Part shown: positions 20,317 to 29,979 of the stretch, piece by piece | Numbering within the stretch: position 1 is the first letter of the stretch | Layout: every line of letters begins with the position of its first letter | Origin: Paenibacillus sonchi | GTDB lineage: Bacteria > Bacillota > Bacilli > Paenibacillales > Paenibacillaceae | NCBI RefSeq assembly: GCF_016772475.1 | Contig: NZ_CP068595.1 | Span: 7,254,001-7,318,000 of the forward strand | Reading direction: 5' to 3' | Length of the DNA stretch: 64,000 nucleotides | Notes under the pieces: generated by a model | Databases searched by the model: none | What the model was told of the DNA's origin: nothing | Seen by the model: the letters and a program-made list of their open reading frames with translations, nothing else | Translations under genes and position numbers: made by a program

Positions 20317-21227
20317 TTACTCTTTCACGCTTCCCAGGTTCAATCCTACCACGAAATACTTCTGCAAAAAAGGATAGACGAACAGAATCGGAACCGCTGT
20401 AACGATCGTAATTGCTGAACGCATGGAGGCTGGCGTAACCAGTGACTGGACCTGATTGTTCTGGTTTCCGGCAAGCATCGAAGGATCATTGTTCGCACTC
20501 ATGATAGAGCCCAGCATCTTCATCATTTCATATTGCAGCGTGCTAAGCTTGAGATCCGAGGAGGCATAGAGGAACGTATCGAACCAGGCATTCCAGGAGC
20601 CTACCGCGATGAACAGGGCAACGGTTGCCAGTACAGGCGTACAGAGCGGGAAGATGATTTTCCAGAAAATTCTGAATTCTCCCGCCCCGTCAATCTTCGC
20701 CGATTCGGTAAGACTGAACGGAAGCCCGCGGATATACGTCCGCATGATAATCAGGTTGAACGCGCTGACCAGACTCGGCAGGATATAGACCATGAAGTTA
20801 TGCAGCAGGCCCATATTCTTGATCAGGAAGTAGTTCGGAATCAGCCCGGCATTGAAATACATCGTCAGGATGAACAGCAGGCCGATCTTTTTGCGAAAAA
20901 TATATTGCGGCTGCGCCAGTGCATACGCCAGCATCGTAGTAAGGAATACACCCAGCACCGTTGAGATGATCGTACGGGATACCGAGATAAATGCGGCATG
21001 ATAGATCGTGCCTGATATAAAGACCGCCCGGTAATTCTCCAGCGTCCATGCGCGGGGCCAGAGATAGATCCCCCGGCCAGCGTGTCGCTGCCGTCATTGA
21101 AGGATACCGCCAGCGTCTGGAGGAACGGATAGAGCGTGACAGTAACCACAAAGAGCATAAATATCGTGTTGATCGTATGAAATACAACCGGCTCAATCCG
21201 GCTTGAACCTTTGGTCCCGGCTTTCAT
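20317..21227 (-). CDS. Sugar ABC transporter permease 2b (YtcP type), frame broken at 21069-21073
   Basis: The N-terminal frame (MKAGTKGSSRIEPVVFHTINTIFML ...) and the C-terminal frame join at the C run 21069-21073; one extra base restores the family segment GGIYLWPRAWTLENY and gives 303 residues. EAA loop near LTESAKIDGAGEFRIFWKI; C-terminus VVGLNLGSVKE. AGGAGGAAG precedes the ATG. Partner of the LplB-type permease 14 bases upstream; together they import the sugar bound by lipoprotein 2. Confidence 0.87.
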
Positions 21228-21241
21228 ATGGGCTTCCTCCT

Positions 21242-22228
21242 CTATAGTAATCGCTCTTCGCCGAGGCGTTTTGCGACATTGTTTGCGATGAATACGAGAA
21301 TGACACTGACAATCGTTTTGAAGATCCCTGCCGCCGTAGCCAGCGAGTAGTTCCCCATAGCCAGACCATACTTCACTACAAAGATATCAATGGTTTGCGA
21401 ATAGTCCACAGTAAGTCCGTTGCCCAGCAGATATTGAAGCTCGAAGCCGGCATCCAGAATATGTCCAATGTTCATAATCAGCAAAATAACGAATGTAGCT
21501 TTAATTCCCGGAAGCGTGATATAACGCATCTTTTGAAAACGTTTCGCGCCGTCAATGGATGCTGCCTCGTACAGGGAAGGATCGATGGAGGTGATGGCAG
21601 CCAGATAGATGATCGTACCCCAGCCCACCTCTTTCCACACATTCGCCGCCCCGATAATGCCCCAGAAGTATTTCCCCTCACTGAGCCACATAATCGGATC
21701 TTTAATCAGGTGAAGCTTCATTAGAACGACATTGACAATCCCGCCATCGATGGAGAGTGAAGTGGACACAATCCCCGCAGCGATAACCATGGACAGAAAG
21801 TGCGGCAAATAGGAAATCGACTGAACTGCACGCTTGAAGAACTTGAGCTTGATCTCATTCAGCAGCAGAGCCAGGCCGATAGCCGTAACCGTACCCAATA
21901 CCAGGTTAATAAAACTCATGGCAATGGTGTTGCGCAGTACCAGCATAAAGGTATCATCGGAGAATAAAAACTTGAACTGCTGCAGGCCTACCCATTCCTG
22001 CTGGCCAAAGGACACCGCCGGGCGGTAATTCTGAAAGGCCATAAGCCAGCCCCAAATGGGAACATAGTTGAAGATAATCAGATACAGTGCAATGGGCACA
22101 GACATAAAAATAAGCTGTTTCTGTGTTTTCAGTGTTTTCCAGCTGAGACTCACACCGATTTCCGGATCGATTTTGCTTTTTCGGGTCTTCTGTTTTTTGA
22201 CCTGTTTGTCCAGTACGGCATCAGACAT
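21242..22228 (-). CDS. Sugar ABC transporter permease 2a (LplB type)
   Basis: 328 residues with six predicted membrane spans, preceded by a charged, Lys-rich cytoplasmic N-terminus of about 35 residues. LplB signature YVPIWGWLMAFQNYRP and EAA loop EAASIDGAKRFQKMRYITLPG are visible. RBS CAGGAGGG. Second gene of the transporter 2 operon, 111 bases after the lipoprotein stop; the gap holds a strong hairpin and a 14-base tandem duplication. Confidence 0.92.
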   Translation of the reverse strand: MSDAVLDKQVKKQKTRKSKIDPEIGVSLSWKTLKTQKQLIFMSVPIALYLIIFNYVPIWGWLMAFQNYRPAVSFGQQEWVGLQQFKFLFSDDTFMLVLRNTIAMSFINLVLGTVTAIGLALLLNEIKLKFFKRAVQSISYLPHFLSMVIAAGIVSTSLSIDGGIVNVVLMKLHLIKDPIMWLSEGKYFWGIIGAANVWKEVGWGTIIYLAAITSIDPSLYEAASIDGAKRFQKMRYITLPGIKATFVILLIMNIGHILDAGFELQYLLGNGLTVDYSQTIDIFVVKYGLAMGNYSLATAAGIFKTIVSVILVFIANNVAKRLGEERLL

Positions 22229-22260
22229 GTTGTATTCCCTCCTGTAAAAATCATTCTCTC

Positions 22261-22288
22261 CACGCAGTCCTATTCACGCAGTCCTATT
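22261..22288. repeat. Perfect 14-base tandem duplication
   Basis: CACGCAGTCCTATT occurs twice, back to back, in the gap between lipoprotein 2 and permease 2a. Looks like a replication-slippage duplication. Confidence 0.85.
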
Positions 22289-22294
22289 TAGGAA

Positions 22295-22319
22295 GAGCGG
22301 GAAATAGCATTTCCCGCTC
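22295..22319 (-). other. Strong intercistronic hairpin after lipoprotein 2
   Basis: GAGCGGGAAAT and ATTTCCCGCTC, 11 perfect pairs with a 3-base loop. On the minus strand it is not followed by a good T run, so it probably causes partial termination or protects the lipoprotein mRNA 3' end, which would give more binding protein than permease. On the plus strand a T run follows, but no gene would use it. Confidence 0.6.
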
Positions 22320-22339
22320 CTTTTTCTGTACTGAATGAC

Positions 22340-24022
22340 TTACTTGACACTCCATTTTTCGATACGCTGCTGAATGCCTTCATTCATCCGGTCTTCATAG
22401 GCCTTGATGTCCAGCTTGTGGATTCTGTCCACATAATCCTGCCACACGCTGTCGAACTCTGCAGGGCTGGCCATAATGGCTTTCGGCAAATATTTGATCT
22501 GGAGGTCATTCAGTTTGGACTGTGCGAGCTGGGCTGGTGAACCATCCTTAAGCACGATGGAATACGCAGGGAAGTAGATATTGTTCTCTTTTGGTTCCTT
22601 GAAGAATTCAGACCAGGATTTCTTGTTGTACGCCTTCAGAATCTTCTGGTCGTAAGGCTTCAGGCTGTCGAAGAATTCCTGAGGCTGTGTACCGGCATCT
22701 GCTGCGTTACCGTCGCTGTACGTACCTTGAATCTTGGGCATGTAACCGAACATCCCTGAGATTTTGTTGGCAACCTGCCAGCTGGTCTGATCCGCATTCG
22801 CCCGTTGCTCAGGCGTACGGTAGAAGGAGCCGTCTGCGTTCACTTCATAATCTTCGCCTTTCACGCCCCATTGAAGCGTCTTCTGCCAATCCTCGGTAAT
22901 CATCTTATCCCAGAATTTGATAATGCGGACAGGGTCCTTGGCATTGATCGAAATTCCGAATCCGCGGTTAGTGCCGACCGCTCCGCGGTCACGGTACCAT
23001 TCTTCTGCGCCCGGATAGAGCAGAGGGAAGCCGATATACGTATTTTCCAGCTTGCCTTGGGAGATCAGGGATTTCTCGCCGTCCTGGAAGTTCCAGTGCT
23101 GGTCGAACATCCCGATTACCTTGCCGCTTGCAATCTTGGCCAGATACTGGTCATAGTTCTGAACGAAGGCTTCTTTATCCATCAAGCCTTGAGCGTTAAT
23201 CTCATTTAGCTTCTTGTAATAGGTCTTGGAGATATCCTTGTCGGCAAAAATCTGTGCTACATTGTTATCTACAATAACGGCCCCGTCATTCGGATGCCCC
23301 GACAGATGCTCTGGGGGATTCTGCAGCGGGAACACGCGCCAGTCGAAGTTGAGTGATTCGAACCCGATCATGTCCGGGTGTTTTTCTTTATATTTGGCAA
23401 TGATATCGAAATACTCATCCAGGGTCTTGGGAGTAGGGTAGCCCATTTCCTCAAGCACGCCCTTTTGCAGCCAGAAGCCTGGCCCCTGGTAAGTAGGCTC
23501 GGTAATTTTACCTTGATAGACGCCATAGCTTGGCAGTACGTAAATGTGCCCGTCACTCTCATCCTTGATCTGGTTCCAGACAGCACCATAATGCTTCTTC
23601 AGGTTGGGAGCGTATTTCTCAATCAGATCCTCAAGCGGAATGTACGCCTTGGCGTTGATTAATTTGTCGTCGCCCGACAGGATGTCCGGGTAGTCGCCTC
23701 CGGCAATCATGACACCCAGCTTCTGCTGCAGGTCGCCGACCAGGAATTCCATGTTGAAGCTGATCCCGGTCTCGTCCTTAATCAGTTTCAGAATCTTATT
23801 GTCAGGCGTTGGCTGTTGTCCGGGACCGTTCATGAATACCGAGAAGGTTACCGGAGCCGTGTCGTCTCCGGCTGCTGCCGGGCTGGCATTTCCTCCAGTA
23901 GCGGCATCCTTGGTGCCGGTGTTGCTGGTGTTATTGCTTGATCCACAGCCTGTCAGTGCCAGTGTGAGTGCTAATACACCGGCTGCAGCGGCTGCTGCTG
24001 AACGTTTTGCCGTTTTGTGCAT
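22340..24022 (-). CDS. Extracellular sugar-binding lipoprotein 2 (LplA type)
   Basis: 560 residues; lipobox LTGC with Cys26, Ser/Thr/Asn-rich linker, then a family 1 solute-binding fold (VTFSVFMNGPG, GGDYPDILSGDDK, RGFGISINAKDPVRIIKFWD). First gene of the long operon transporter 2 - RR - HK - RR, perhaps extending into the GH10 genes. GGGGAGG lies about ten bases before the ATG. Given its neighbours, xylo- or arabinoxylo-oligosaccharides are the likely ligands (inference). Confidence 0.92.
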   Translation of the reverse strand: MHKTAKRSAAAAAAGVLALTLALTGCGSSNNTSNTGTKDAATGGNASPAAAGDDTAPVTFSVFMNGPGQQPTPDNKILKLIKDETGISFNMEFLVGDLQQKLGVMIAGGDYPDILSGDDKLINAKAYIPLEDLIEKYAPNLKKHYGAVWNQIKDESDGHIYVLPSYGVYQGKITEPTYQGPGFWLQKGVLEEMGYPTPKTLDEYFDIIAKYKEKHPDMIGFESLNFDWRVFPLQNPPEHLSGHPNDGAVIVDNNVAQIFADKDISKTYYKKLNEINAQGLMDKEAFVQNYDQYLAKIASGKVIGMFDQHWNFQDGEKSLISQGKLENTYIGFPLLYPGAEEWYRDRGAVGTNRGFGISINAKDPVRIIKFWDKMITEDWQKTLQWGVKGEDYEVNADGSFYRTPEQRANADQTSWQVANKISGMFGYMPKIQGTYSDGNAADAGTQPQEFFDSLKPYDQKILKAYNKKSWSEFFKEPKENNIYFPAYSIVLKDGSPAQLAQSKLNDLQIKYLPKAIMASPAEFDSVWQDYVDRIHKLDIKAYEDRMNEGIQQRIEKWSVK

Positions 24023-24086
24023 GTTGTTATGCCTCCCCTTTTTGGCTAATCGCTTATGCTTCTAATTTCTCCTGGTGACAACTTTA

Positions 24087-24114
24087 ATTATACGTTTTCA
24101 GAATGCGCTTACAA
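24087..24114 (-). promoter_or_regulatory. Sigma-A promoter of the transporter 2 operon
   Basis: Read on the minus strand: TTGTAA (24114-24109), 16-base spacer, consensus TATAAT (24092-24087), about 65 bases before the lipoprotein 2 start. Confidence 0.7.
24100..24113 (-). promoter_or_regulatory. cre box over the -35 region of the transporter 2 promoter
   Basis: TGTAAGCGCATTCT on the minus strand, one mismatch to TGWAARCGYTWNCW. It overlaps the -35 element and spacer, so CcpA binding would exclude RNA polymerase. Confidence 0.6.
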
Positions 24115-24295
24115 TTCATAGAATATAGGTCTTCCCCCTGAAAATTCATAAAAAGAAAGCGATTGCTTGCAGCGCGGCAGCGGAATTGCCGTTCTTCCTG
24201 AGCTGGCTGCGCCTGGCGCCTGAGCCTGCTTGCGGCCTCCTCGGGTTGGCCGGATTTTGACAAATTCAGGCGAATTCAGGGGCACTAATGCTCAT

Positions 24296-24433
24296 CATTT
24301 GGCCCACGTGCCGCCACCCAGTAGATTGTTGTGTTCGGGTTTTCGCATACATTCGGCCCACGTGCCGTCCCCAGCAAATTATGTTCGGTTTTTCGCATAC
24401 ATTTGTCCCACGCGCCGCCATCTCAGCACATTG
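24296..24433. repeat. Three imperfect ~50-base direct repeats
   Basis: Copies start at 24296, 24350 and 24400 (last partial). Shared core: CATT(T/C)GGCCCACGTGCCG followed by a T-rich stretch ending in GGTTTTTCGCATA. The repeats fill most of the non-coding stretch 24115-24534, which otherwise holds only the terminator below. No function recognised. Confidence 0.75.
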
Positions 24434-24458
24434 GCTTTCTAGCCAACCACAGCAGAAA

Positions 24459-24484
24459 GGGATTGACGCAAATGCGCCAATCCC
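24459..24484 (-). terminator. Long hairpin downstream of the GH95 gene
   Basis: GGGATTG and CAATCCC enclose CGCA-AA-TGCG, giving an 11-pair hairpin with one mismatch, about 50 bases after the GH95 stop. Only three T follow on the minus strand, so a weak terminator or mRNA end. Confidence 0.5.
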
Positions 24485-24534
24485 AGTGTACTATCCTTAT
24501 TGTATTCGTCAATCCGGCAGCCTGCTGCCCGGCT

Positions 24535-26780
24535 TCAGCGGGTGAATGTATACGTGCTTCCCGCTTCTCCTGTGAACGATACGGAATCAAGTCCCGGACC
24601 TTCGAGCCGGCAAGGGCCGGATACGGTACATGTTACCACTGCTTCCGCAACGAGTCCACCGCTCCAGGTGAAATCGAGGGTATAACCGCCTCTTGCCCGC
24701 AGACCCTTGACACTGCCCTCGCTCCAGCCCGCAGGCAATGCAGGCAGTAGTCTGATACTATCTGTATGACTCTGCAATAGCATCTCCGCGATGCCCGCTG
24801 TTCCTCCGAAATTCCCGTCAATCTGGAACGGCGGATGATTGTCGAACAGGTTAGGCAGGGTCGAATGCTCCAGCAACGCCCGCACATTGGTATAGGCCTT
24901 GCCCTCATCCTGGAGCCGCGCCCAGAAGTTAATGATCCAAGCCCGGCTCCAGCCAGTGTGTCCGCCGCCGCCGGCCAGTCTGCGCTCTAGCGTTGTCTGG
25001 GCGGCTGCTGCCAGTTCAGGCGTCCCCGGGACCGTGAAGGCGTCCCCGGGATACAAGGCGAAGAGATGGGAGATATGGCGGTGACCCGGCTCGATCTCGT
25101 CATAATCCTCCATCCACTCCTGAATCTGCCCATATTTGCCGATCTGCGGTCCCGGCAGCCGGTCCAGCGCCGCGCGAAGCTCTTCGCGGAATACCTCATC
25201 CCGCCCGATAATCTCCGAGCTCTGGACACAGGCCTTGAACAGCGCCTCAATAATCTGGAAGTCCATCGAGGCTCCGGCGCACAGCACACCCGATTCCCCG
25301 CCGGGAAGCTGGTACGTGTTCTCCGGCGAGACGGACGGGCAGGTAATCAGCCGGCCCGACTCATCCTCTATCAGGTAATCCAGCAGGAATTGCGCAGATT
25401 CCTTCATGGTATCGTAGGCATTCGCCAGATAATGGCGGTCCTGGCTGAACCGGTAATGCTCCCACATGTGCAGGCATAGCCAAGCTGCGCCCAGCGGCCA
25501 GAACGATGCGGGCAGGTACGTATCCTGCGGAGCAGTATCTGCCCAGATGTCCGTATTGTGGTGTGCCGTGAAGCCGCCGCAGCCATACATCACCCTGGCG
25601 GTCACCCGTCCCGGCTCACGCATCCGTTCGATCAGATCGAACAGCGGCTCATGACATTCCGCCAGATTGCAGATTTCAGCCGGCCAGTAATTCATTTGCG
25701 CATTAATGTTTATCGTGAATTTGCTGTCCCAGGCCGGGGTGAAGCTGTCATTCCAGATGCCCTGCAGATTCGCAGGCAAGGAGCCTGGGCGGCTGGAGGC
25801 GATCAGCAAATACCGGCCATATTGGAAGTAGGTTGTGATTAGCCCGTGATCCTCTTCCCCTGCCGGAAGCGGTTCAGCCGTTCGCCGGTGGGCAATGCGT
25901 TCAGCTCGGGGTTCTCCGGGAGCGTGAGCGTAACCCGGCCATACAGGCTGCGGTAATCCGCGACATGACGGGCAAGCAGCTTGTCATAAGGAACCCTACT
26001 CAGCTCTTCAAGCTGCCGCTTGGCATGAAGTGCCGGATCGGGATGGCGGAACGTGGTTCCTGCGGCAAGCAGCAGCGTGACAGAGCTTGCCCCTTCCACC
26101 AGTACATATTCGCCGATGTTGCGGCAGGTGCCGTCTTCTGTGACGGCCTTCAATACGGCAGCGAAGGAGCTGCCCCCGCGCCCGCCGCATTCTCCGCCCA
26201 TCACCAGTCCGCTGTCATTCCATTTCTCGGTCTTCTCCAGCATTCTCCAGTTCTGGCGGTTGAACCTGGCCTTCAGGGAGATTGCGTTCTTCTGATCAGA
26301 GGTAATCCGCACCACGATGGCCTGATCCGGGTAGCTGGCAAACAGCTCACGGGTATATCGTACCCCGCCGGTCACATAGCTCACCCGCGATACGCCGCGT
26401 TCCAGATCCAGCTCCCGGCTATAATCTTCCACTGGCTGCTCATGTCCGCCGAACGACAGCAGCAGGTCGCCAAGCGGCAGATAATGGCGCTGCGCTTCCG
26501 GCAGACCCACCATCGTCATGGCCGCCAGCTCCTCCGCCTCCCGCAGCTTGCCTTCAAGAATCAGCTGGCGGAGCTTCGGCAGGTTGGGCAACGCATCTTC
26601 ATTGTTGCGGTCACGCGGACCTCCGTACCAGACGGAATCCTCATTGAGCTGGAGCTTCTCCTCGGCCGCCCGGCCGAAGATCATGGCTCCAAGCCGCCCG
26701 TTGCCGATCGGCAGCGCCTCATTCCAATTCTGTGCCGGTTCACTGTACCATAACCGCTGGCTGTGTTCCTTGCTTGTCAT
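24535..26780 (-). CDS. GH95 alpha-L-fucosidase/alpha-L-galactosidase, frame broken at 25857-25860
   Basis: N-terminal beta-sandwich with the GH95 opening LPIGNGRLGAMIFG and LNEDSVWYGGPRDRNN, then the (alpha/alpha)6 barrel with NLQGIWND, ININAQMNYWPAE and the catalytic HHNTDIWAD segment, and a C-terminal sandwich. Frames meet at the C run 25857-25860; one extra base gives 748 residues, the usual size. GH95 enzymes invert and release alpha-1,2-linked L-fucose or L-galactose, for example from xyloglucan side chains. No signal peptide. RBS AAGGAG; starts 21 bases after the dehydrogenase gene. The neighbouring L-galactose-type genes favour an alpha-L-galactosidase or dual role (inference). Confidence 0.88.
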
Positions 26781-26801
26781 CGCTTTTCCGCTCCTTCGCA
26801 G

Positions 26802-27821
26802 TTAATTCAGCTCAACCAGGGCCTTGATTACCCTGGATTCAGGCTTCAGCCAGCTCTCGAACTGCCCAATCATCTCCCCGAATGAGCAGCGGTGGGAAAT
26901 ATAGCTGTCCACATCAATGTAACCGTCCCTAATGGCGCTGATTACCCGCTCGAAATCCTCACGGGTCGCATTTCTGCTGCCCTGCACCGTCATCTCGCGG
27001 GCATGAAAATCGGGATCACTAAAGGTAATATTGCCTTTGACCAGACCGACATAGGTTAATGTTCCTCCATGACCGGCCAGTCCGAAGGCGCCTTCCATAG
27101 AAGAGATGTTGCCGGTGGAATCAATGACATGCGGCAGGAAATTGCCGTCCGTCAGCGCCGATAGCTGTTCCTTCGGCTCTTTCAAAGCGCTTACCGTATG
27201 TTCCGCCTGCGCCCAGCCCTTGCAGAAGACCAGACGTTCATCGTTGACATCCATCGCAATGACCTTCGCCCCGGAGTACCGGGCCATTGCCATCACGCCT
27301 AGCCCGATCGGGCCTGCTCCGATCACCAGCACCTGATCCCCGGCGCTGATGCCGGAGCGCCGCACCGCATGGGCACCGATCGCCAGTGGCTCCAGCATGG
27401 CAGCCTGATCCAGCGTCAGCCCGTCTGTCTTCAGCAGATTGCGGACAGGCAAGGATACCCGCTCCCGCATCCCGCCGTCCAGATGAACACCGAACACTCT
27501 CATTTTCTGGCAGCAATTCGTTTTGCCGCTCAGACAGGCCCGGCACTCTCCGCAATGCAGATAGGGAATGACACTGACCTGATCCCCGGCCCGCAGCCCT
27601 TGCGGATTGTCGCCAATGCGCTCAATGATCCCGGACACCTCATGCCCCAGCACACGCGGATAAGTGAAATAAGGCTGGTTGCCCCGGTAGGCGTGCAGGT
27701 CTGTTCCACAGATCCCGATGCGGCGGATGCTGATAATGGCTTCCCCGTCCCGCAGCTCCGGCTCCGGCAGATCCTCGCGGAATACGAACTTTCCGACCTC
27801 CTCACAAATAATTCCCTTCAT
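26802..27821 (-). CDS. Zinc-dependent dehydrogenase, L-galactonate 5-dehydrogenase (LgoD/YjjN)-like
   Basis: 339 residues from the ATG at 27821, which shares a base with the stop of the preceding gene (TAATG) and has GGGGAG upstream. Medium-chain dehydrogenase: catalytic zinc ligands Cys38, His60, Glu61; structural zinc Cys90, Cys93, Cys96, Cys104; NAD-binding GAGPIGLG. Recalled E. coli YjjN (L-galactonate to D-tagaturonate) shares blocks such as GNQP(Y/F)F(T/S)YPRVLGHE, HAVRR, DSTGN/DATGN, FSDP(D/E)FH and GSRNAT.EDF. That, plus the adjacent L-galactose dehydrogenase-like and lactonase genes, supports oxidation of L-galactonate. Alternatives: another aldonate or a 2-keto-3-deoxy-fuconate dehydrogenase. 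Confidence 0.82.
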   Translation of the reverse strand: MKGIICEEVGKFVFREDLPEPELRDGEAIISIRRIGICGTDLHAYRGNQPYFTYPRVLGHEVSGIIERIGDNPQGLRAGDQVSVIPYLHCGECRACLSGKTNCCQKMRVFGVHLDGGMRERVSLPVRNLLKTDGLTLDQAAMLEPLAIGAHAVRRSGISAGDQVLVIGAGPIGLGVMAMARYSGAKVIAMDVNDERLVFCKGWAQAEHTVSALKEPKEQLSALTDGNFLPHVIDSTGNISSMEGAFGLAGHGGTLTYVGLVKGNITFSDPDFHAREMTVQGSRNATREDFERVISAIRDGYIDVDSYISHRCSFGEMIGQFESWLKPESRVIKALVELN

Positions 27822-28780
27822 TATAAGCGCTCCCCGTTCCGGCCTGGTGCTTCGTTCCATTCTGCCCGGCCGCTCGGCCAGGTCGCCCCGTCAATCGGCT
27901 TCAGAATGTCGCGCACTTCAGTCAGTAATTGTTCGTTCATTGGCTCTTCGGTCCACTTAATATTGTTGCGGATATTAGCCGGTGTTGCCGTGCTGACCAA
28001 GGTGGTTGGAATCTGCTCGTTCGCGGTGGAGAACTGGACCGCCAGCTTGGCAATGTCTTCTCCCTTGTCTCTGCAGTATTCAGCAGCGCGCTGACACGCG
28101 GCCTGAATCTCTGCTCCCGCCGGATGCCAGTCCGGCACCTTGCGGTTGCTGAGCAGCCCCATCGAAATGGGCGACGCATTCATTAGCCCTGTGCCGCTCT
28201 TCTCCAGCAGCGGAAGGAGCCGGAGCAGCGTGGTATCGTTGAGCGAATAATGGCAATAGGACAGAATGACATCCAGCCTGGTCTGCGGCAGCACCTTCTC
28301 GAACACGCTCAGAGGCAGGCCGCTGACGCCGTAGTAACGGATTTTGCCCGCCTGCTTCAGCTCTTCCAGCGCCGGAATTCCCTCCTCCATCACCTGCTCC
28401 ACCGGGCCGAATTCAACATCATGCAGCAGCAGAATATCCAGATAATCCGTGCCCAGGCGGCCCATACTCTCTTCCGCGCTGCGGATGATCCGCTCCCTGG
28501 AGAAATCGAATTCCCCCTCGCCGTAACGCCCGGCCTTCGTGCACAGGATATACTTGTCGCGCGGTACCGTCTGCAGCGCCTCGCCCAGCACCGTTTCCGC
28601 CTTCATCAGACCGTAATACGGGGAAACGTCAATGAGGTTAATCCCCAGATCAATCGCCGTATGAACCGTAAGGATGGCCTCATCCCTCGGAACCTCCCGG
28701 AACACGCTGCCCAGCGAAGAGGCCCCGAAGCTTAATGCCGAGACCTCCAGTCCCGTATTGCCCAGCTTTCTGTATTTCAT
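27821..28780 (-). CDS. Aldo/keto reductase, L-galactose/L-fucose 1-dehydrogenase type
   Basis: 319 residues. Catalytic tetrad Asp51, Tyr56, Lys82, His120 present. The sequence closely follows the plant L-galactose dehydrogenase pattern: LGNTGL.VS, SFGASSLGSVF, KAGRYGEGEFDFS, DYLDILLLHDVEFG, GLPLSVFEKVL, VILSYCHYSLND, SPISMGLL and the C-terminal DGATWPSGR. Such enzymes oxidise C1 of L-galactose (and often L-fucose, which has the same configuration) to the 1,5-lactone with NAD(P). RBS TAGGAGG. Coupled by a TAATG overlap to the LgoD-like gene; the lactonase that would open its product is the previous gene, 232 bases upstream. Confidence 0.85.
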   Translation of the reverse strand: MKYRKLGNTGLEVSALSFGASSLGSVFREVPRDEAILTVHTAIDLGINLIDVSPYYGLMKAETVLGEALQTVPRDKYILCTKAGRYGEGEFDFSRERIIRSAEESMGRLGTDYLDILLLHDVEFGPVEQVMEEGIPALEELKQAGKIRYYGVSGLPLSVFEKVLPQTRLDVILSYCHYSLNDTTLLRLLPLLEKSGTGLMNASPISMGLLSNRKVPDWHPAGAEIQAACQRAAEYCRDKGEDIAKLAVQFSTANEQIPTTLVSTATPANIRNNIKWTEEPMNEQLLTEVRDILKPIDGATWPSGRAEWNEAPGRNGERL

Positions 28781-28892
28781 ATTGCACTACCTCCTATAAT
28801 TAGTGAATCTTTATAGACTGTACTTGCATTTTTTCTCTTACGGGGATTGACGTGACTCCAAAGATTGTTTGGACTTCCGGCCACTGTTGTCC

Positions 28893-28934
28893 CCGGATTT
28901 CTTGATTAAACCGCTATTATCGGTAGAAATCCGG
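28893..28934. other. Two-tier stem-loop between lactonase and aldo/keto reductase genes
   Basis: CCGGATTTCT (28893-28902) pairs perfectly with AGAAATCCGG (28925-28934); inside, ACCG (28910-28913) pairs with CGGT (28921-28924). No T run. Could be an attenuator, a partial terminator or a processing site inside the operon. Confidence 0.5.
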
Positions 28935-29012
28935 TGACAAAGGCGGACGCATTCGCTCCTACAGTTCCAAAATTCTCCTCCGCCACTTTTCCCTTTCAGC
29001 ATGTTTTCAAGT

Positions 29013-29848
29013 TCAATCTAACAGCTTATAAAATCCCGCCGCATTCGCTCCAAACACCGGCTCCATCTCTTCCGCTGACATACGGCCCTGTAGTGCGCTG
29101 CGCAGAATCTCCACAACCTCGTCATAGGTTGCCGCCATCAGGCACACGGGCCAGTCGCTGCCGAACATCACCCGCTCCGGTCCGAACAGCTCCAGCACGG
29201 CATGAACATAAGCAGTGAAATCCTCCTGCGTCCAGCCCTGGGGATCGGCTTCGGTGACCATCCCGGACAGCTTGCAATAAATCCCCGGGTGCTTCGCAAT
29301 CTGCGCCATCCGGCTTCGCCACGGCTCTAATTGGCCCGAAGCAATCGGCGGCTTAGCCAGATGGTCAATGACCCCCGCAGTCCCGGAACCCGTTCCAGCA
29401 TCTCAATCAGCTGCGGAAGCTGGTCCGCCAGAACGAGCAGGTCAACGGGCAGATCCTCGTCCGCAAGATATGAGAGCGCTTCTATATATGGCCGGGTCAA
29501 AAGCTGGCCGGGGTCCTCCATCTCCTGAATCATGACGCGAAGCCCGGTGAACTTCCGGTGCCCGCGAAGCTGCCGGAGCTGCTCCTTGAAGGTCGGGCTT
29601 GCCAGGTCCAGCCAGCCGATCACGCCGGCGATGGACTCCGCTTGCCTGCTGAGTCCCAAAATGTATTCCGTCTCCTCCACGGTCGGCGCAGCCTGTACCA
29701 CAATCGTGCGGCTGATGCCGTGCCTGTGCAAATGCGGTTCCAGGTCTGAAGGCAGATAATCCCGGAACAGCACCGGAATCTCCGGCGTAATCCATCCATA
29801 ATCATCCCTGTCTATCTTCCAGTAATGCTGATGAGCATCAATATACAT
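29013..29848 (-). CDS. COG3618 amidohydrolase (L-galactono/L-fucono-1,5-lactonase type), frame broken at 29372-29376
   Basis: Amidohydrolase barrel: N-terminal DAHQHYW (His6, His8), VVQAAPTVEET, GLRVMIQ, then in the second frame IDHLAKPPI and FGSDWPV with the metal-binding or general-base Asp. Frames join at the C run 29372-29376; one extra base gives 278 residues. Start taken at ATG 29848 with GGAGG nine bases upstream rather than the earlier in-frame codon. The family hydrolyses sugar-acid 1,5-lactones; with the adjacent L-galactose-dehydrogenase-like enzyme, L-galactono-1,5-lactone (or L-fucono-lactone) is the expected substrate. Divergent from the AraC gene at 29980. Confidence 0.83.
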
Positions 29849-29979
29849 GATAACGCCTCCATTCCACCTTATTGTAAACATCCGATAAAGGAATAAAAAT
29901 AGCTAAAACAAACAAATCTATACCTTATTTTGATATGATGTGGGTAAGAATGTTCAGATTTGACTCAGGGGGCGACGTC

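Noticed and set aside
24296..24433. CRISPR array
   Set aside because: Only three degenerate copies with no constant repeat and no unique spacers of equal length; no cas genes.
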